DNA of 64,000 nt from Bacillota bacterium (GTDB lineage Bacteria; Bacillota; Clostridia; Lachnospirales; Lachnospiraceae): the NCBI GenBank assembly GCA_023416695.1, contig JAEZGY010000002.1, positions 1-64,000 on the forward strand. Reading direction: 5' to 3'. A model generated the notes under the pieces. The model was not told the DNA's origin. It made no database searches and saw nothing but the letters and a program-made list of their open reading frames with translations. Shown one piece after another: positions 43,246 through 53,506 of this stretch. The position numbers and the translations under genes were made by a program. How positions within the stretch are numbered: the stretch's first letter is position 1; each line of letters begins with the position of its first letter.

Positions 43246-44526
43246 CTATCTGACGTCTTTAAAATGGAATTGCTTTCTTCCCTCAGCATAATCTGCTACC
43301 ACATGCCCATCACCAAATAATTTATACTTATAGGTCACCAGTCCATCAAGGCCTACAGGTCCTCTTGCATGAAGCTTTCCTGTACTAACCCCAACCTCTG
43401 CTCCAAAGCCATAGCGGAAACCATCAGCAAATCTGGTTGAACAATTGTGATAAACCCCAGCCGAGTCTACCAACATCATAAATCGTTTTGCAGCCTCTCT
43501 ATCTTCTGATAGAATACTATCGGTATGATGGGAGCCATAGCGATTAATATGATCAATGGCTTCTTCCATATCCTTTACAATTTTTATAGAAATAATATAA
43601 TCTAGATACTCTGTAGCAAAATCTTCTTCTACAGCAGGATGACAGGCGATGATATCCTGTACCTCCTTCGTACCTCGAATCTCAACATTCTTTGCCTCTA
43701 AGGCTTCTTTTAATGGTGGTAATAACTTAGGAGCAATCTCTTCATGTACAAGAAGTGTCTCAGTGGCATTACATACTGCCACATACTGAGTCTTAGCATC
43801 TACAATGACCCCTATGGCCTTCTCAATGTCTGCTTCTTTATCTGCGTATACATGACAAATCCCATCTGCATGACCCATAACTGGAATCTTAGAATGATCC
43901 ATTATATAACGTACAAAGCTATTAGAGCCTCTAGGAATAATTAAGTCTACTGATTCATGGCAATGAAGGAGTTCATTAATCTCTTCTCTAGCCTCTACCT
44001 GGAACATAGCCGCCTCTGGCATACCAGCTTCCACTGCTGCTTTGTAAATCGTAGAAAAGAGCGCTTTATTCGTTCTCATGGCTTCGCTACCACCTTTTAG
44101 TATCGCACAATTGCCACTTTTAAGACAAAGCCCTGAAATCTGTACCATAGCATCTGGTCTTGCCTCAAAAATTACGCCAATGACACCAATTGAACAACTC
44201 TCTTTTACCAAGGTTAAGCCTTGATCTAGTTCTCTCTCAAACCCTACCTTGCCCAGTGGATCTGGGAGTTTTGCTAATTCATACAATCCAGAAACAACTT
44301 CCTCTAGTTTCTTATCATCAAATTTTAAACGCTTTAATATAGGAGCTGCAATCCCTGCTTCCTTGGCTTCTTCCATATCCAATACATTAGCTGCTAATAT
44401 GCCTTCTTTGCCTGCCACTAATGCTTCTGCAATGGCTACAAGTGCTCCATCCCGCTGCTCTCTCGTAGTGGCAGCAAGCTTCGAACTATCTAATTTCATT
44501 CTTCTTGCCTGTTCACTGATCTTCAT
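43246..44526 (-). CDS. proA: Gamma-glutamyl phosphate reductase (glutamate-5-semialdehyde dehydrogenase)
   Basis: Second step of proline synthesis, NADPH-dependent reduction of gamma-glutamyl phosphate. 426 residues, full length. IGVIGVIFEARPDAMVQISGLCLKSGNC, the GSEAMRTNKAL segment and the active-site cysteine in VAVCNATETLLVHE are present, as is the C-terminal TYKYKLFGDGHVVADYAEG. proB is not next to it. It is flanked by terminators and appears to be transcribed alone. Confidence 0.96.
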   Translation of the reverse strand: MKISEQARRMKLDSSKLAATTREQRDGALVAIAEALVAGKEGILAANVLDMEEAKEAGIAAPILKRLKFDDKKLEEVVSGLYELAKLPDPLGKVGFERELDQGLTLVKESCSIGVIGVIFEARPDAMVQISGLCLKSGNCAILKGGSEAMRTNKALFSTIYKAAVEAGMPEAAMFQVEAREEINELLHCHESVDLIIPRGSNSFVRYIMDHSKIPVMGHADGICHVYADKEADIEKAIGVIVDAKTQYVAVCNATETLLVHEEIAPKLLPPLKEALEAKNVEIRGTKEVQDIIACHPAVEEDFATEYLDYIISIKIVKDMEEAIDHINRYGSHHTDSILSEDREAAKRFMMLVDSAGVYHNCSTRFADGFRYGFGAEVGVSTGKLHARGPVGLDGLVTYKYKLFGDGHVVADYAEGRKQFHFKDVR

Positions 44527-44683
44527 GCCAACTCTCCTTCTATGATTAAACTCTCCTTATGCCACCATAATTATCATAAGGCAATATTATTTACTCTTTC
44601 CCTATTATAACAGACTTAGTTTGTTATGAAAATATATTTGCAAGAATATTGATTATTTCAAAGGAAGTTCCCACACAGTAAAA

Positions 44684-44715
44684 AACCAGCCTGTGTATAC
44701 ACAAGCTGGTTCTCC
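44684..44715 (-). terminator. Terminator after the acyl-CoA synthetase gene
   Basis: AACCAGC-TGTG pairs with CACA-GCTGGTT, followed on the minus strand by a TTTTTTA tract, just beyond the stop. Confidence 0.75.
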
Positions 44716-44723
44716 TATCTTAC

Positions 44724-46358
44724 TTAACCTCGATTCTGTGCTTCAACAAGGCTACCACCACAATACAGCTTCCTTAGCTTTGGCTTCTCAATCTTACCCG
44801 TTGGATTACGAGGTATATCTGCAAATATTATCTTGTGAGGCCTCTTATACCTTGGTAGTTTGTGACAAAATGTCATCATTTCATCCTCACTAGTATTAGC
44901 TTCAGGCTTTAACTCAATAATCGCTGCAGCAATCTCTCCAAGACGACTGTCAGGAAGACCAATTACTGCTACATCATGTACTAATGGATTGGTGCGAATA
45001 AAATCCTCTATCTGGACTGGATAGAGATTCTCTCCACCACTGATGATTACATCCTTCTTACGATCTACTAGGAAGATAAAACCATCCTCATCCTCTCTAG
45101 CCATATCCCCGGTAAACAACCATCCATCTTCTAATACTTCCTTGGTTGCTTTCTCATCGTTATAGTAGCAAAGCATAACACCAGGGCCTTTCACTGCAAG
45201 CTCCCCAATTGCTCCTTGCTCTACAACATTGTGCTTCTCATCCACAATCTTTGTCTCCCAACCATAGCCTGGCTTTCCAATGGCACCTACCTTATGTATA
45301 TTCTCAACCCCAAGATGTACGCAACCAGGTCCTATGGATTCACTTAACCCATAGTTTGTGTCATAGTCATGAGCTGGAAAATAAGCTTTCCAGTGATTGA
45401 TGAGACTTGGTGGAACTGGTTGTGCCCCAATGTGCATCAGCCTCCACTGTTCTAAATGATAGTTCTTAAGGTTAACCCTTTTGTTATCAATGGCTTCTAA
45501 GATATCCTGCGCCCATGGCACTAACAGCCAAACAATGGTACACTGCTCCTTCGACACAGTATCTAGAATAATATCTGGTTTGGTACCTCTTAATAGTATT
45601 GCTTTACTACCGGAAAGTAAACTGCCAAACCAATGCATCTTGGCTCCTGTATGGTATAGGGGAGGAATACAAAGGAATACATCTTCCCGTGTCTGTCCAT
45701 GATGATTTTGCTCCACCTTACAAGAATGCATCAAACTAGCATGATTATGTAAAATAGCTTTAGGAAATCCTGTTGTTCCAGAAGAAAAGTATATAGCGGC
45801 ATCGTCCTTATCTGTTAGAGTAATCCCAGGTGGTTGACTGCAACAGTTCGCCGTCAAAGTAGTATAATCCTCAGCAAAGGAAGGACATCCATCCCCAACG
45901 TAAAATAATAGTCGGTTCTTATTGATATTGTCTGCAATCTCTTCTACTCGTCCAATAAATTCAGGACCAAAGATTAAAACATCTACTTCTGCAAGTTTTA
46001 CACAATACTCGATTTCCTCTGGGGTATAACGAAAGTTAAGTGGTACTGCTAAGGCTCCTGTCTTTAGAATTCCAAAATAAATTGGAAGCCACTCTAGACA
46101 ATTCATTAATAAAACGGCAACCTTATCTCCCTTTTCCACTCCACGTTCCAATAATAGATTAGCAAACCGATTGGCTTTTTCATCAAATACCTTCCATGAT
46201 ATCTCCCTTCGATAATGGGTAGTTGGATTGGTCTCAATTAGCTCATACTCCTTCCAAGTTACCCTTCTATGCTCCGCTACCTCAGGATTAATCTCAACTA
46301 GACAAATATCATTACCATACAATTTACTGTTTCTCTCTAATAGCTCCGTAATAGGCAT
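44724..46358 (-). CDS. AMP-binding acyl-CoA synthetase
   Basis: A 544-residue ANL-superfamily ligase that activates a carboxylic acid as an acyl-adenylate and then an acyl-CoA. Core motifs: AIYFSSGTTGFPKAI (P-loop), TNYGLSES, GDMAREDEDGFIFLVDRKKDVIISGGENLYP, and the catalytic Lys in RNPTGKIEKPKLR. The pattern is closest to medium/long-chain FadD-like enzymes; the substrate cannot be read. The N-terminus contains a near-duplicate phrase (RRVTWKEYE and RREISWKVFDE), giving a longer entry than usual. No partner genes are adjacent. Confidence 0.88.
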   Translation of the reverse strand: MPITELLERNSKLYGNDICLVEINPEVAEHRRVTWKEYELIETNPTTHYRREISWKVFDEKANRFANLLLERGVEKGDKVAVLLMNCLEWLPIYFGILKTGALAVPLNFRYTPEEIEYCVKLAEVDVLIFGPEFIGRVEEIADNINKNRLLFYVGDGCPSFAEDYTTLTANCCSQPPGITLTDKDDAAIYFSSGTTGFPKAILHNHASLMHSCKVEQNHHGQTREDVFLCIPPLYHTGAKMHWFGSLLSGSKAILLRGTKPDIILDTVSKEQCTIVWLLVPWAQDILEAIDNKRVNLKNYHLEQWRLMHIGAQPVPPSLINHWKAYFPAHDYDTNYGLSESIGPGCVHLGVENIHKVGAIGKPGYGWETKIVDEKHNVVEQGAIGELAVKGPGVMLCYYNDEKATKEVLEDGWLFTGDMAREDEDGFIFLVDRKKDVIISGGENLYPVQIEDFIRTNPLVHDVAVIGLPDSRLGEIAAAIIELKPEANTSEDEMMTFCHKLPRYKRPHKIIFADIPRNPTGKIEKPKLRKLYCGGSLVEAQNRG

Positions 46359-46433
46359 AGTGAATCCCCTTATCTAAACTGTATTATAAGCATCGTTTAT
46401 CCCTTTAACGCTTTTACTTACTAAAGTAATTCT

Positions 46434-46470
46434 ATCCCCATACCATTACTTTGTCAATGATATGGGGATA
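46434..46470 (-). terminator. Terminator after the MacB-like ATPase gene
   Basis: TATCCCCATA pairs with TATGGGGATA over an 18-base loop between the ABC operon and the acyl-CoA synthetase gene. Confidence 0.65.
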
Positions 46471-46486
46471 AATTCTTGTTCTATCA

Positions 46487-47164
46487 TTAGCTGGTAACTA
46501 TCTTACCATCCTTTAAGTTAATTACGCGATTTCCATACGCTGCACTATCCTTAGAGTGGGTTACTTGAACAATTGTAATATGCTCTTCCTCATTGATTGT
46601 TTTAAATAGCTTCATAATATCCTCTCCAGACTGACTATCTAGATTACCAATTGGTTCATCTGCTAAAATCAAATCAGGACTCATAATCACTGCCCTAGCA
46701 ATAGATACTCTCTGTTGTTGTCCACCAGAAAGTTGATTTGGAAGACTTTTTTTCTTATCGTGTAATCCTATGGTCATTAACAAATGGTCTAGCTTATCAC
46801 GATAATCCTTTTCCTTCTTTCCATCCATAATGACAGGCAGAAGAATATTCTCCTCTACAGATAAATTTTGTACTAGATTATAAAACTGAAACACAAAACC
46901 AATCTTCTTTCTTCTCATCTTAGCCAGCTCTTTTTCTTTCATAGCATTAATATTGTTTCCACCAATATAGACTTCCCCAAGGGTTGGCTTATCCAGTGCA
47001 CCTAACTGATATAAAAGGGTAGATTTACCACAGCCGGATGGACCCATAATGGAGACAAATTCCCCTTGTTCAACCACAAATGAGATATCATTTAACACTC
47101 TTATCCTATTTTCACCTTCTCCAAAATCTTTAGATAGGTTCTTTACTTCAATAATCTTACTCAT
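46487..47164 (-). CDS. MacB/LolD-type ABC transporter ATP-binding protein
   Basis: A 225-residue ATPase of the MacB/LolD/FtsE group. Walker A GPSGCGKST, Q-loop region FQFYNLVQNLSVEENI, signature LSGGQQQRVSIARAV, Walker B LILADEPIGNLD, H-loop VTHSKD. It belongs with the large FtsX-like permease encoded 11 bases upstream on the same strand. No two-component system or BceS-like sensor is adjacent, so a simple bacitracin-type detox module is not evident. A role in exporting a peptide, lipid or antibiotic is likely by family. Confidence 0.9.
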   Translation of the reverse strand: MSKIIEVKNLSKDFGEGENRIRVLNDISFVVEQGEFVSIMGPSGCGKSTLLYQLGALDKPTLGEVYIGGNNINAMKEKELAKMRRKKIGFVFQFYNLVQNLSVEENILLPVIMDGKKEKDYRDKLDHLLMTIGLHDKKKSLPNQLSGGQQQRVSIARAVIMSPDLILADEPIGNLDSQSGEDIMKLFKTINEEEHITIVQVTHSKDSAAYGNRVINLKDGKIVTS

Positions 47165-47175
47165 TTTCTTTCCCC

Positions 47176-49680
47176 CTATTCGTATTTGATCTCTGATACA
47201 ATATTCATTTTTCGTAATTTACGTATTGGAATTAGCGTTGTAAATAATAATATAGCTACTACAATACCCACGAATTTTATGGAATCTAACAGATTATAGC
47301 CTATATTCATGTACATACTTAACCCCTCCATGGAAGTATTCACCATATATACAGACGGGATTACCACTATACAGGCAATGATTCCGGATATCACACTGGT
47401 TAGTAAGGTTTCTGTAAATAACATTTTCTTAATCTGTCCCTTACTCATACAAGTGGAATTTAGTACAGCAAGTTCCCTTTTTCTTTGAATGAATCCTATG
47501 ATTTGATTATTTACAATTCCTACAAAGGAAAGACAAACCGCTAAACCTATAATCACATAGAAAACACTCATAATGCCTGCTGTTTGCTCTTCTTGTGTAT
47601 CAATATATTGCCTAAATGTTTTAAATTCAGCATAAAATTCCTTTATTTCACTTTTTAGTTTGTTAATAAATTGGTCTTGGTCTACCCCTTTTTCCAAAAC
47701 AATCTGAATCCAAACTGGAATACTAGTGAAATAGTTTTTATAACTATTAAGATTCATAATAAAAACATTCCGATTAGAGGTAAAATAAGATGAATTTGTC
47801 GTTCCTACAACAGTTAACTCTTTCTCTAACTTCTTATTATCTACTGTCAGAGATAACTTATCTCCAACCTGTATATTATTACGCTTTGCAAAAAAGGAGT
47901 CTACTAAAATCTCATTGTCTTTTAGGGTATCAACATCAAAGGAGGCATCGTCAAGTATTACCCCTTGCATATTGTCTTTTGTTACTGTAAGGAAGATTGG
48001 AGGTATCGTAAAGCTTTTATTATCGCCATAAGTTACACTATTTGAAAAGCTGTAGTAGAGTGGCATCGTAGATTCTACACCATCCATATCCTTAATAAAA
48101 TTGTACTCCTCATACTCCTGAGACACATTCTGTACCATAACATCGAAATTATTGTTATACCGAAAAGATTCAAACAATCTAGTAAAAGATACCGAGACAT
48201 TATACACTGTCAAAATAGATGCAATGGCCACAACCATCAAGGTCGCGGAAGATATAATGGTTTTGTTGTAACCGATATTTTTTGAAGCTATAATACCAGA
48301 CTTCCAACCCATTTTTCTAGAGATGGCAGTAATTCCTTTGGAGATAAAACGTAACCATACAGGAACTAAGAATGCACACCCTACTAAAAGAATTGACATA
48401 GCTGCAAGACTAATAAGAAATTCAGAATTGGTATTGGTAAACTGTAACACTAGCGCAATGATAATTAGGGTTAAACCAATCCAGCTTTTCTTCTTATTGA
48501 TCTTATATCTTGTACCTTGCACATTGAAGATAATGTCCTTAATTGGCTTCCTATTGGCTCTAAGAATAGCCTTTAATGAAATAATCACCTCTAATAATAC
48601 CGAAAATAAAATACCGAAAAGGAAAATTCCCCACTTAATACCCGCCTTTTCATCTGCAAGTTCTACTCCATCCGTTGTAATAAAAGCTTTTGCCACTACA
48701 GTATTTATGGCATACCCTACAGCCGAACCAATGATCCCCCCCAATAGCCCATAAAGAGCGTTCTCATAAAGTAGGATAAAGTTCATTCTTCTCTTCGTTG
48801 CACCTACACTCCTAAAGGTTCCTATTACAGGGAAGCGTTCTGCAATTACAAGCTTATTTAAAGAGCCTACTACAAAGAAAATCATAATAACTACAATCAC
48901 CAATATAATGGTAAGTAAGCTTGTAATACTGGACAGAGAATCCTCTAATGACTGGCGATTCACTAATTCCTCTATTTCTGTTGTCACATTATGATCATTT
49001 ATGTACTGTATAAACTCTTTAATCTTATTACGATCCTTAACATGTACAAAAAGCTGTTGTCCTGAGGTCTCTTTATAGCCAAGAATTAGATTGGCTGTTT
49101 TTAAACTACTGATAAAAAAAGGATACTTATATTCTATAGAAGTAAGTCGGTAATCCGCCACTACTTCTACTACTTGCATCTTATAATCCTTATCATTATA
49201 TGTGAAGGTAATAGTATCCCCTTTGTGTATGTTATATTTGTCAGAGCATTTTTCATTCACCACAAGCTGATTATCCTCAAGTTGAATGCTATTGCTACTA
49301 AATTCATCCATTTGGTAAGCATCTTGCAAATTCATTCCCATAAGCAATGCTGGCCTACCTTCTCCATTGATCTCTGCATATCCTCCAACATTGGAAATTA
49401 ACATAGATTCAATCTCTGTGTCCCCGAAATCAATCTTATCCTGTATAAGTTCCTTAGCTGATACATCAGTATTGTTCTTATCCTCCTTCAGGGTAATACT
49501 TACATCCGAATTACCATAAACACTTCTAAGTGTTTGCTCATATTTAGTAGCAATCTCATCACCAAGAGTAATATTAAGCATAAGAACTGCCGTAGCCACA
49601 ATTAACGAAAAAACAATCAAAAAGCTTCTACCCTTATGAGCTCTGATATTTCGTAAAATATGCCTTAAAATAATATTCAT
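47176..49680 (-). CDS. FtsX-like ABC transporter permease (834 aa)
   Basis: A large permease of the MacB/FtsX kind. Two FtsX blocks are visible, with an N-terminal membrane anchor (NIILRHILRNIRAHKGRSFL), a large extracellular domain (about 45-250), three segments around 265-390, another anchor and extracellular domain, and three C-terminal segments ending MNIVSEIKYE. The frame starts at 49713, but ATG at 49680 (MNIILRHILR) has AAAGGAGGAGATG upstream. This mechanotransmission-type architecture does not transport through the membrane itself. It is the first gene of the two-gene operon. Confidence 0.9.
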   Translation of the reverse strand: MNIILRHILRNIRAHKGRSFLIVFSLIVATAVLMLNITLGDEIATKYEQTLRSVYGNSDVSITLKEDKNNTDVSAKELIQDKIDFGDTEIESMLISNVGGYAEINGEGRPALLMGMNLQDAYQMDEFSSNSIQLEDNQLVVNEKCSDKYNIHKGDTITFTYNDKDYKMQVVEVVADYRLTSIEYKYPFFISSLKTANLILGYKETSGQQLFVHVKDRNKIKEFIQYINDHNVTTEIEELVNRQSLEDSLSSITSLLTIILVIVVIMIFFVVGSLNKLVIAERFPVIGTFRSVGATKRRMNFILLYENALYGLLGGIIGSAVGYAINTVVAKAFITTDGVELADEKAGIKWGIFLFGILFSVLLEVIISLKAILRANRKPIKDIIFNVQGTRYKINKKKSWIGLTLIIIALVLQFTNTNSEFLISLAAMSILLVGCAFLVPVWLRFISKGITAISRKMGWKSGIIASKNIGYNKTIISSATLMVVAIASILTVYNVSVSFTRLFESFRYNNNFDVMVQNVSQEYEEYNFIKDMDGVESTMPLYYSFSNSVTYGDNKSFTIPPIFLTVTKDNMQGVILDDASFDVDTLKDNEILVDSFFAKRNNIQVGDKLSLTVDNKKLEKELTVVGTTNSSYFTSNRNVFIMNLNSYKNYFTSIPVWIQIVLEKGVDQDQFINKLKSEIKEFYAEFKTFRQYIDTQEEQTAGIMSVFYVIIGLAVCLSFVGIVNNQIIGFIQRKRELAVLNSTCMSKGQIKKMLFTETLLTSVISGIIACIVVIPSVYMVNTSMEGLSMYMNIGYNLLDSIKFVGIVVAILLFTTLIPIRKLRKMNIVSEIKYE

Positions 49681-49788
49681 ATTCTCATCTCCTCCTTTAA
49701 CACTGAAACACATTTATAAAAATGCATTCATATGAATAATAACACATGATGGTTTGTGTGGTAATTAAAATTTAATTAGAGAACATAA

Positions 49789-49818
49789 AACGCGTAGTAG
49801 TTTGCACTACTACGCGTT
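49789..49818. terminator. Terminator between the 212-aa gene and the FtsX-like gene region
   Basis: AACGCGTAGTAG pairs with CTACTACGCGTT around a short loop. It lies 23 bases beyond the stop of the 49842 gene and is followed on the minus strand by TTTTATG. Confidence 0.8.
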
Positions 49819-49841
49819 AAAATGTTTCTACGTAAACTCTT

Positions 49842-50477
49842 CTATTGCTGTTTTTCAATTACCCTATGTAAATCATCCATAGCCTCTGGATAATCTAGTT
49901 CCAATGCTTCTGTCACAGCCTTTGTAAACATCTCCAATTCCTCTTGTATCCCAAAAGCCTTAGGTGTCCTATAGCAAACACGATATACATCACTAGTAAT
50001 CTTATCAAAAAATCTTTCCTCACTAATCTGCTTAAGACCAAATAATTCCGAGTTATAATTCTTATCTGTTGCACACAACGCAAGATAATATCTTCCACCC
50101 TGGACCATCTCCTGATACAGTAGCTCTTGTCCTAATTCGCCATATTCGTGTGCCACACTAAAACCAAGAACCTCTAAATCTTTATTGATCTCCTTTATAA
50201 CCTTCTTCACTCCAAACATGGAAGAGGTTCTACCAGAAGCAAAGTCTAAATCCATCCAAAGTTTCATAAAGTAATCTAGCTTTGGTTTTCCGTTGTTCTT
50301 AGCGAATTGGCCGTAGCGACATTCCCATAATCGAAAGCGAAGTCGATTCTCTTCACTGTCCTGTTCTGACATTGCTGCATCCAATAGCTTATATCGTTCC
50401 TCCCCGGAATTAGGAGCATAGTAGCTATCTGGCCAAGGAAGTTCTTGTATATTACCTTTTCTTTTATTTTGATACAT
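49842..50477 (-). CDS. Hypothetical protein (211 aa)
   Basis: A soluble, mostly helical protein with no signal or membrane segment. It starts MYQNKRKGNIQELPW and contains ENRLRFRLWECRYGQF and a dense Trp/Tyr-rich middle (LDYFMKLWMDLDFASGRTS). The pattern recalls clostridial DUF6553-like proteins, but I am not sure. The frame starts at 50546, yet ATG at 50477 has GGAGAGAAG upstream and gives a sensible N-terminus. No catalytic motif is evident. It stands alone. Confidence 0.6.
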   Translation of the reverse strand: MYQNKRKGNIQELPWPDSYYAPNSGEERYKLLDAAMSEQDSEENRLRFRLWECRYGQFAKNNGKPKLDYFMKLWMDLDFASGRTSSMFGVKKVIKEINKDLEVLGFSVAHEYGELGQELLYQEMVQGGRYYLALCATDKNYNSELFGLKQISEERFFDKITSDVYRVCYRTPKAFGIQEELEMFTKAVTEALELDYPEAMDDLHRVIEKQQ

Positions 50478-50563
50478 GTCTTCTCTCCATATACTTTTGT
50501 ATGTATTTGATATGCTTATTCTAACACAGAGAAAAAGGGAATACAATTTGTTTTATTTACTAC

Positions 50564-52714
50564 TTATTTCTTTGTTGTAACAGTCATAGCCTTTGACCAG
50601 TCAGAGTATATCTTTACTGCCTTACCATTAACCTTAACTGTCTTATAGGTTCTGATTCTTACATAATATTTGGTCTTAGCCGTAAGTTTAGAGATGGTTG
50701 TTCCAGTAGTGGAATTTTTACCAATGGTAACAGTTTTAACACTAGTGAACTTTGCGTTCTTGCTGTATTGAATCTGGTATCCAGTTACTTCAGTAACCTT
50801 CTTTGCCCACTTCACTGCAAACTTTTTAGAGCCAGCTGTTAGTTTACCAATACTGGTAGCTACCGGTTTAATGGTGTGATTTAGCGTCTTAGTTCCCACA
50901 TAGTTACCGATGAATTTTACAGTCACTACACTTATACCAACGCTCTGTTTAAAGCCTTTGTAACTAACAGTATAGTCTATATCCTTTAAAAGAGTTTTTC
51001 CCGTCCTATCTTTAATCACTACAGCAGGGATTTTAGTCTTTCCATTATAGGCAATACTAGATACTAAGAGTTTTATACTTGATACTCTTGGAATCACTTT
51101 GGTCGAAACAATTTTATTACATTCGGTACAGTAGGAAGCAATTCTACCATCTTCACTAGTAGTCGCTCTAGTTATTATAGTATCGACTTTATGATCTGCT
51201 GTGTGACCAGTAGTAGCTGGTTTTTTCATGTGTAGGGTAACATCCATGTTACCTATTTCATTGGAGTGAAATCTAACATAATATAAATAAGTCACCGTAC
51301 TAGGTTCCTCAGTAAACGTAGCCTTACCTGTTGCTGCATCAAAGGAAGCAGTCAAAGAGACCCCTGACTTACTCTTAGCAGAAACCGACTTAATATTTTT
51401 GAGATTTGAACTTCCTACAATTTTGCCTAGATCAACTATGTAGGTATTTCCCTCGATACTATACTCTATATTCTCTTTGTGCTGACGATAAAGTGTTAGA
51501 GTTGGATAAGATTGTCCATCAACGAAACTCAAGGTACTTAGTTGATTATAACTACAATCCAATATACTTAAACTTTTAATAGTTCCCAGATTAAGAGACT
51601 TTAGTTGGTTATTACAACAGTTTAATTTTTGCAAAGATGTATTATTACTAACATCCAAGGCAGTAATGTTATTGTCTCTACATTCCAAATTGCTTAACTT
51701 TGTATTTTTACTGACATCTAAGGTACTAAGGCTATTAGCACTGCAGGTTAAGTACTTTAATTCATTATTTTGACTAAGTTTTAATTCTATCAGTTCATTC
51801 CCATCACAATGAAGTGCTGCTAAACTGATATTATTACTAGCATCCAACCTCTTTAAGTTATTGGAACCACAAAATAGGCTTTCTAATTGTCTATTACTAC
51901 TAATATCTAACACATCTAGTTGATTCATTTCACAATTCAGTTCACCTAGTTCAGTGTTATTCTTAATATCAAGTGCCTTCAATTTGTTGGCATAACAGTC
52001 TAAACTTTCAAGCTCTTTATTATTCAGCACATTAAGTTCTGCTAGATTGTTATTGTTACAGGATAATTCGGTTAACTTAGTATTTGTAGTAACATCCAAA
52101 GTATTCAACTGATTACCGGAACATTCTAGGGTTTCTAAATCTTTATTCTTACTCACATTAAGGCTAGTAAGCTTGTTATAACTACAGGAGAAATCGATTA
52201 ATTTCTCATTCTTACTTACCTCTAAACTAGTAAGTTGATTTGCTTTACAACTAAGTTCTTCTAAACTTTTATTATTTTGGACATCTAAACTAGTCAACAT
52301 ATTTTCATCACAAGATAGTTCTTCCAAATTAATATTCTTACTAATATCCAAACTAGTAAGTTCATTTTCAGAACAGTCTAAGCTCGTAGCTGCTGTAAAA
52401 AACTCTATACCACTAAGATCTTTTATATAGCTATCACTACAATCGATATCTAAGATATCTGCTACCTCAGTTGGTGTCAATAAATCATCATCATCTCTAT
52501 CATACGCTTGGTTTATGTAATATCTGAAATCGTTGTCAGGAAAATTCTTCTCACAAATATGTAGATTACCGTTATCGTCAACACAAGCTGTACTTCCATT
52601 AAATGGACGATACTTATATCCATCACATGGCTCCGTTGGTGATGCTAGCGCTACACTTGTCATTAGACTAAATACCAGCACTGTCGTTAGTAACATACTA
52701 AATATTTTTTTCAT
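50564..52714 (-). CDS. Secreted leucine-rich-repeat protein with a fibronectin-like C-terminus
   Basis: A 716-residue secreted protein. Signal peptide MKKIFSMLLTTVLVFSLMTS, then a DRDDDDLLTPTE segment resembling an EF-hand/dockerin-like loop, then about 15 leucine-rich repeats of about 21 residues with the pattern LxxLDVSxNxxLxxLxCxxN. The DNA has a matching 63-base periodicity. The C-terminal part has an Ig-like domain and a fibronectin-III-like domain (GYQIQYSKNAKFTSVKTV, YYVRIRTYK). No LPXTG anchor is seen. ATG at 52714 has AGGAGAGGTAGT upstream; the longer frame to 52813 lacks one. A role in adhesion or glycan binding is probable. Confidence 0.88.
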   Translation of the reverse strand: MKKIFSMLLTTVLVFSLMTSVALASPTEPCDGYKYRPFNGSTACVDDNGNLHICEKNFPDNDFRYYINQAYDRDDDDLLTPTEVADILDIDCSDSYIKDLSGIEFFTAATSLDCSENELTSLDISKNINLEELSCDENMLTSLDVQNNKSLEELSCKANQLTSLEVSKNEKLIDFSCSYNKLTSLNVSKNKDLETLECSGNQLNTLDVTTNTKLTELSCNNNNLAELNVLNNKELESLDCYANKLKALDIKNNTELGELNCEMNQLDVLDISSNRQLESLFCGSNNLKRLDASNNISLAALHCDGNELIELKLSQNNELKYLTCSANSLSTLDVSKNTKLSNLECRDNNITALDVSNNTSLQKLNCCNNQLKSLNLGTIKSLSILDCSYNQLSTLSFVDGQSYPTLTLYRQHKENIEYSIEGNTYIVDLGKIVGSSNLKNIKSVSAKSKSGVSLTASFDAATGKATFTEEPSTVTYLYYVRFHSNEIGNMDVTLHMKKPATTGHTADHKVDTIITRATTSEDGRIASYCTECNKIVSTKVIPRVSSIKLLVSSIAYNGKTKIPAVVIKDRTGKTLLKDIDYTVSYKGFKQSVGISVVTVKFIGNYVGTKTLNHTIKPVATSIGKLTAGSKKFAVKWAKKVTEVTGYQIQYSKNAKFTSVKTVTIGKNSTTGTTISKLTAKTKYYVRIRTYKTVKVNGKAVKIYSDWSKAMTVTTKK

Positions 52715-52844
52715 ACTACCTCTCCTTTTTGCTTTTACAATAAAGTTATTGAGTGTTTTTATATGTATTATTTTACTCTTATTTCTTGTTTTTGTAAATT
52801 TATTTGTGCTCATACGTGTCCTACTTCCACCATCCCACCAAATA

Positions 52845-52883
52845 AAAAGTGCCTAAGTCCTGTTTCAGACTTAGGCACTTTTT
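52845..52883. terminator. Terminator downstream of the HAD gene
   Basis: AAAAGTGCCTAAGTC pairs with GACTTAGGCACTTTT and is flanked by A/T tracts, a perfect 15-bp stem. Confidence 0.9.
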
Positions 52884-52885
52884 TG

Positions 52886-53491
52886 TTATAGTGTAATCCA
52901 TTGTTTCAACTCTTCTCTGGCTTGTTCATAGGATTGAAATACGATGCCCTTCATTCCCATTTCTATTGCAGCTTCAATGTTCTCCTGCTTATCATCTAAA
53001 AATACACATTCCTCCGCTTTAAGATTATATGTTTGTATTAGCAGTTGGTAAATCTCTGGTTCTGGCTTAATCATTTTCACATATCCGGATACAATTTTAC
53101 CATCTACATAAGGAAGAAAATTAAACTTGTGTTTCACATGAAGCTCAAAGGCAAAGGAAGGATAGTTTGACAACAAATAAACTTGATACCCCTTATCTTT
53201 TAATTCCTTGATAAAGGCCTCTGTGTAATCAAATTGTACTATGATATCCTTTATGTTATCAAAAAAAAGATCAATCTCCTTGGTATACTGAGGATTTCCC
53301 TTTTTAAACTCCTCAATCACCTGATTAGGTGCAATCACTTCCCTATCTAGCTCATTCCACAAAGGGGATGACATAACTCCTTTATTAAGATCATCTATTG
53401 TCCTTTGGGGAAATCCCAAATCCTTCATTAAGCCACTCCACCGAAAATCTGCAAGTACGCCACCAATATCTAGTATTACGTTTTTAATCAT
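52886..53491 (-). CDS. HAD-superfamily hydrolase (YihX-like)
   Basis: A 201-residue HAD-IA phosphatase. Motif I is ILDIGGVL (nucleophile Asp8), motif II LLSNYPS, motif III Lys in KMIKPEPEIY, motif IV ECVFLDDKQENIEAA. The DxG form of motif I and the length match YihX-type glucose-1-phosphate phosphatases, although substrate prediction in this family is poor. It lies 15 bases downstream of the metallopeptidase lipoprotein gene on the same strand, so the two may be co-transcribed. Confidence 0.88.
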   Translation of the reverse strand: MIKNVILDIGGVLADFRWSGLMKDLGFPQRTIDDLNKGVMSSPLWNELDREVIAPNQVIEEFKKGNPQYTKEIDLFFDNIKDIIVQFDYTEAFIKELKDKGYQVYLLSNYPSFAFELHVKHKFNFLPYVDGKIVSGYVKMIKPEPEIYQLLIQTYNLKAEECVFLDDKQENIEAAIEMGMKGIVFQSYEQAREELKQWITL

Positions 53492-53506
53492 ACTAATCCT
53501 CCCTAG

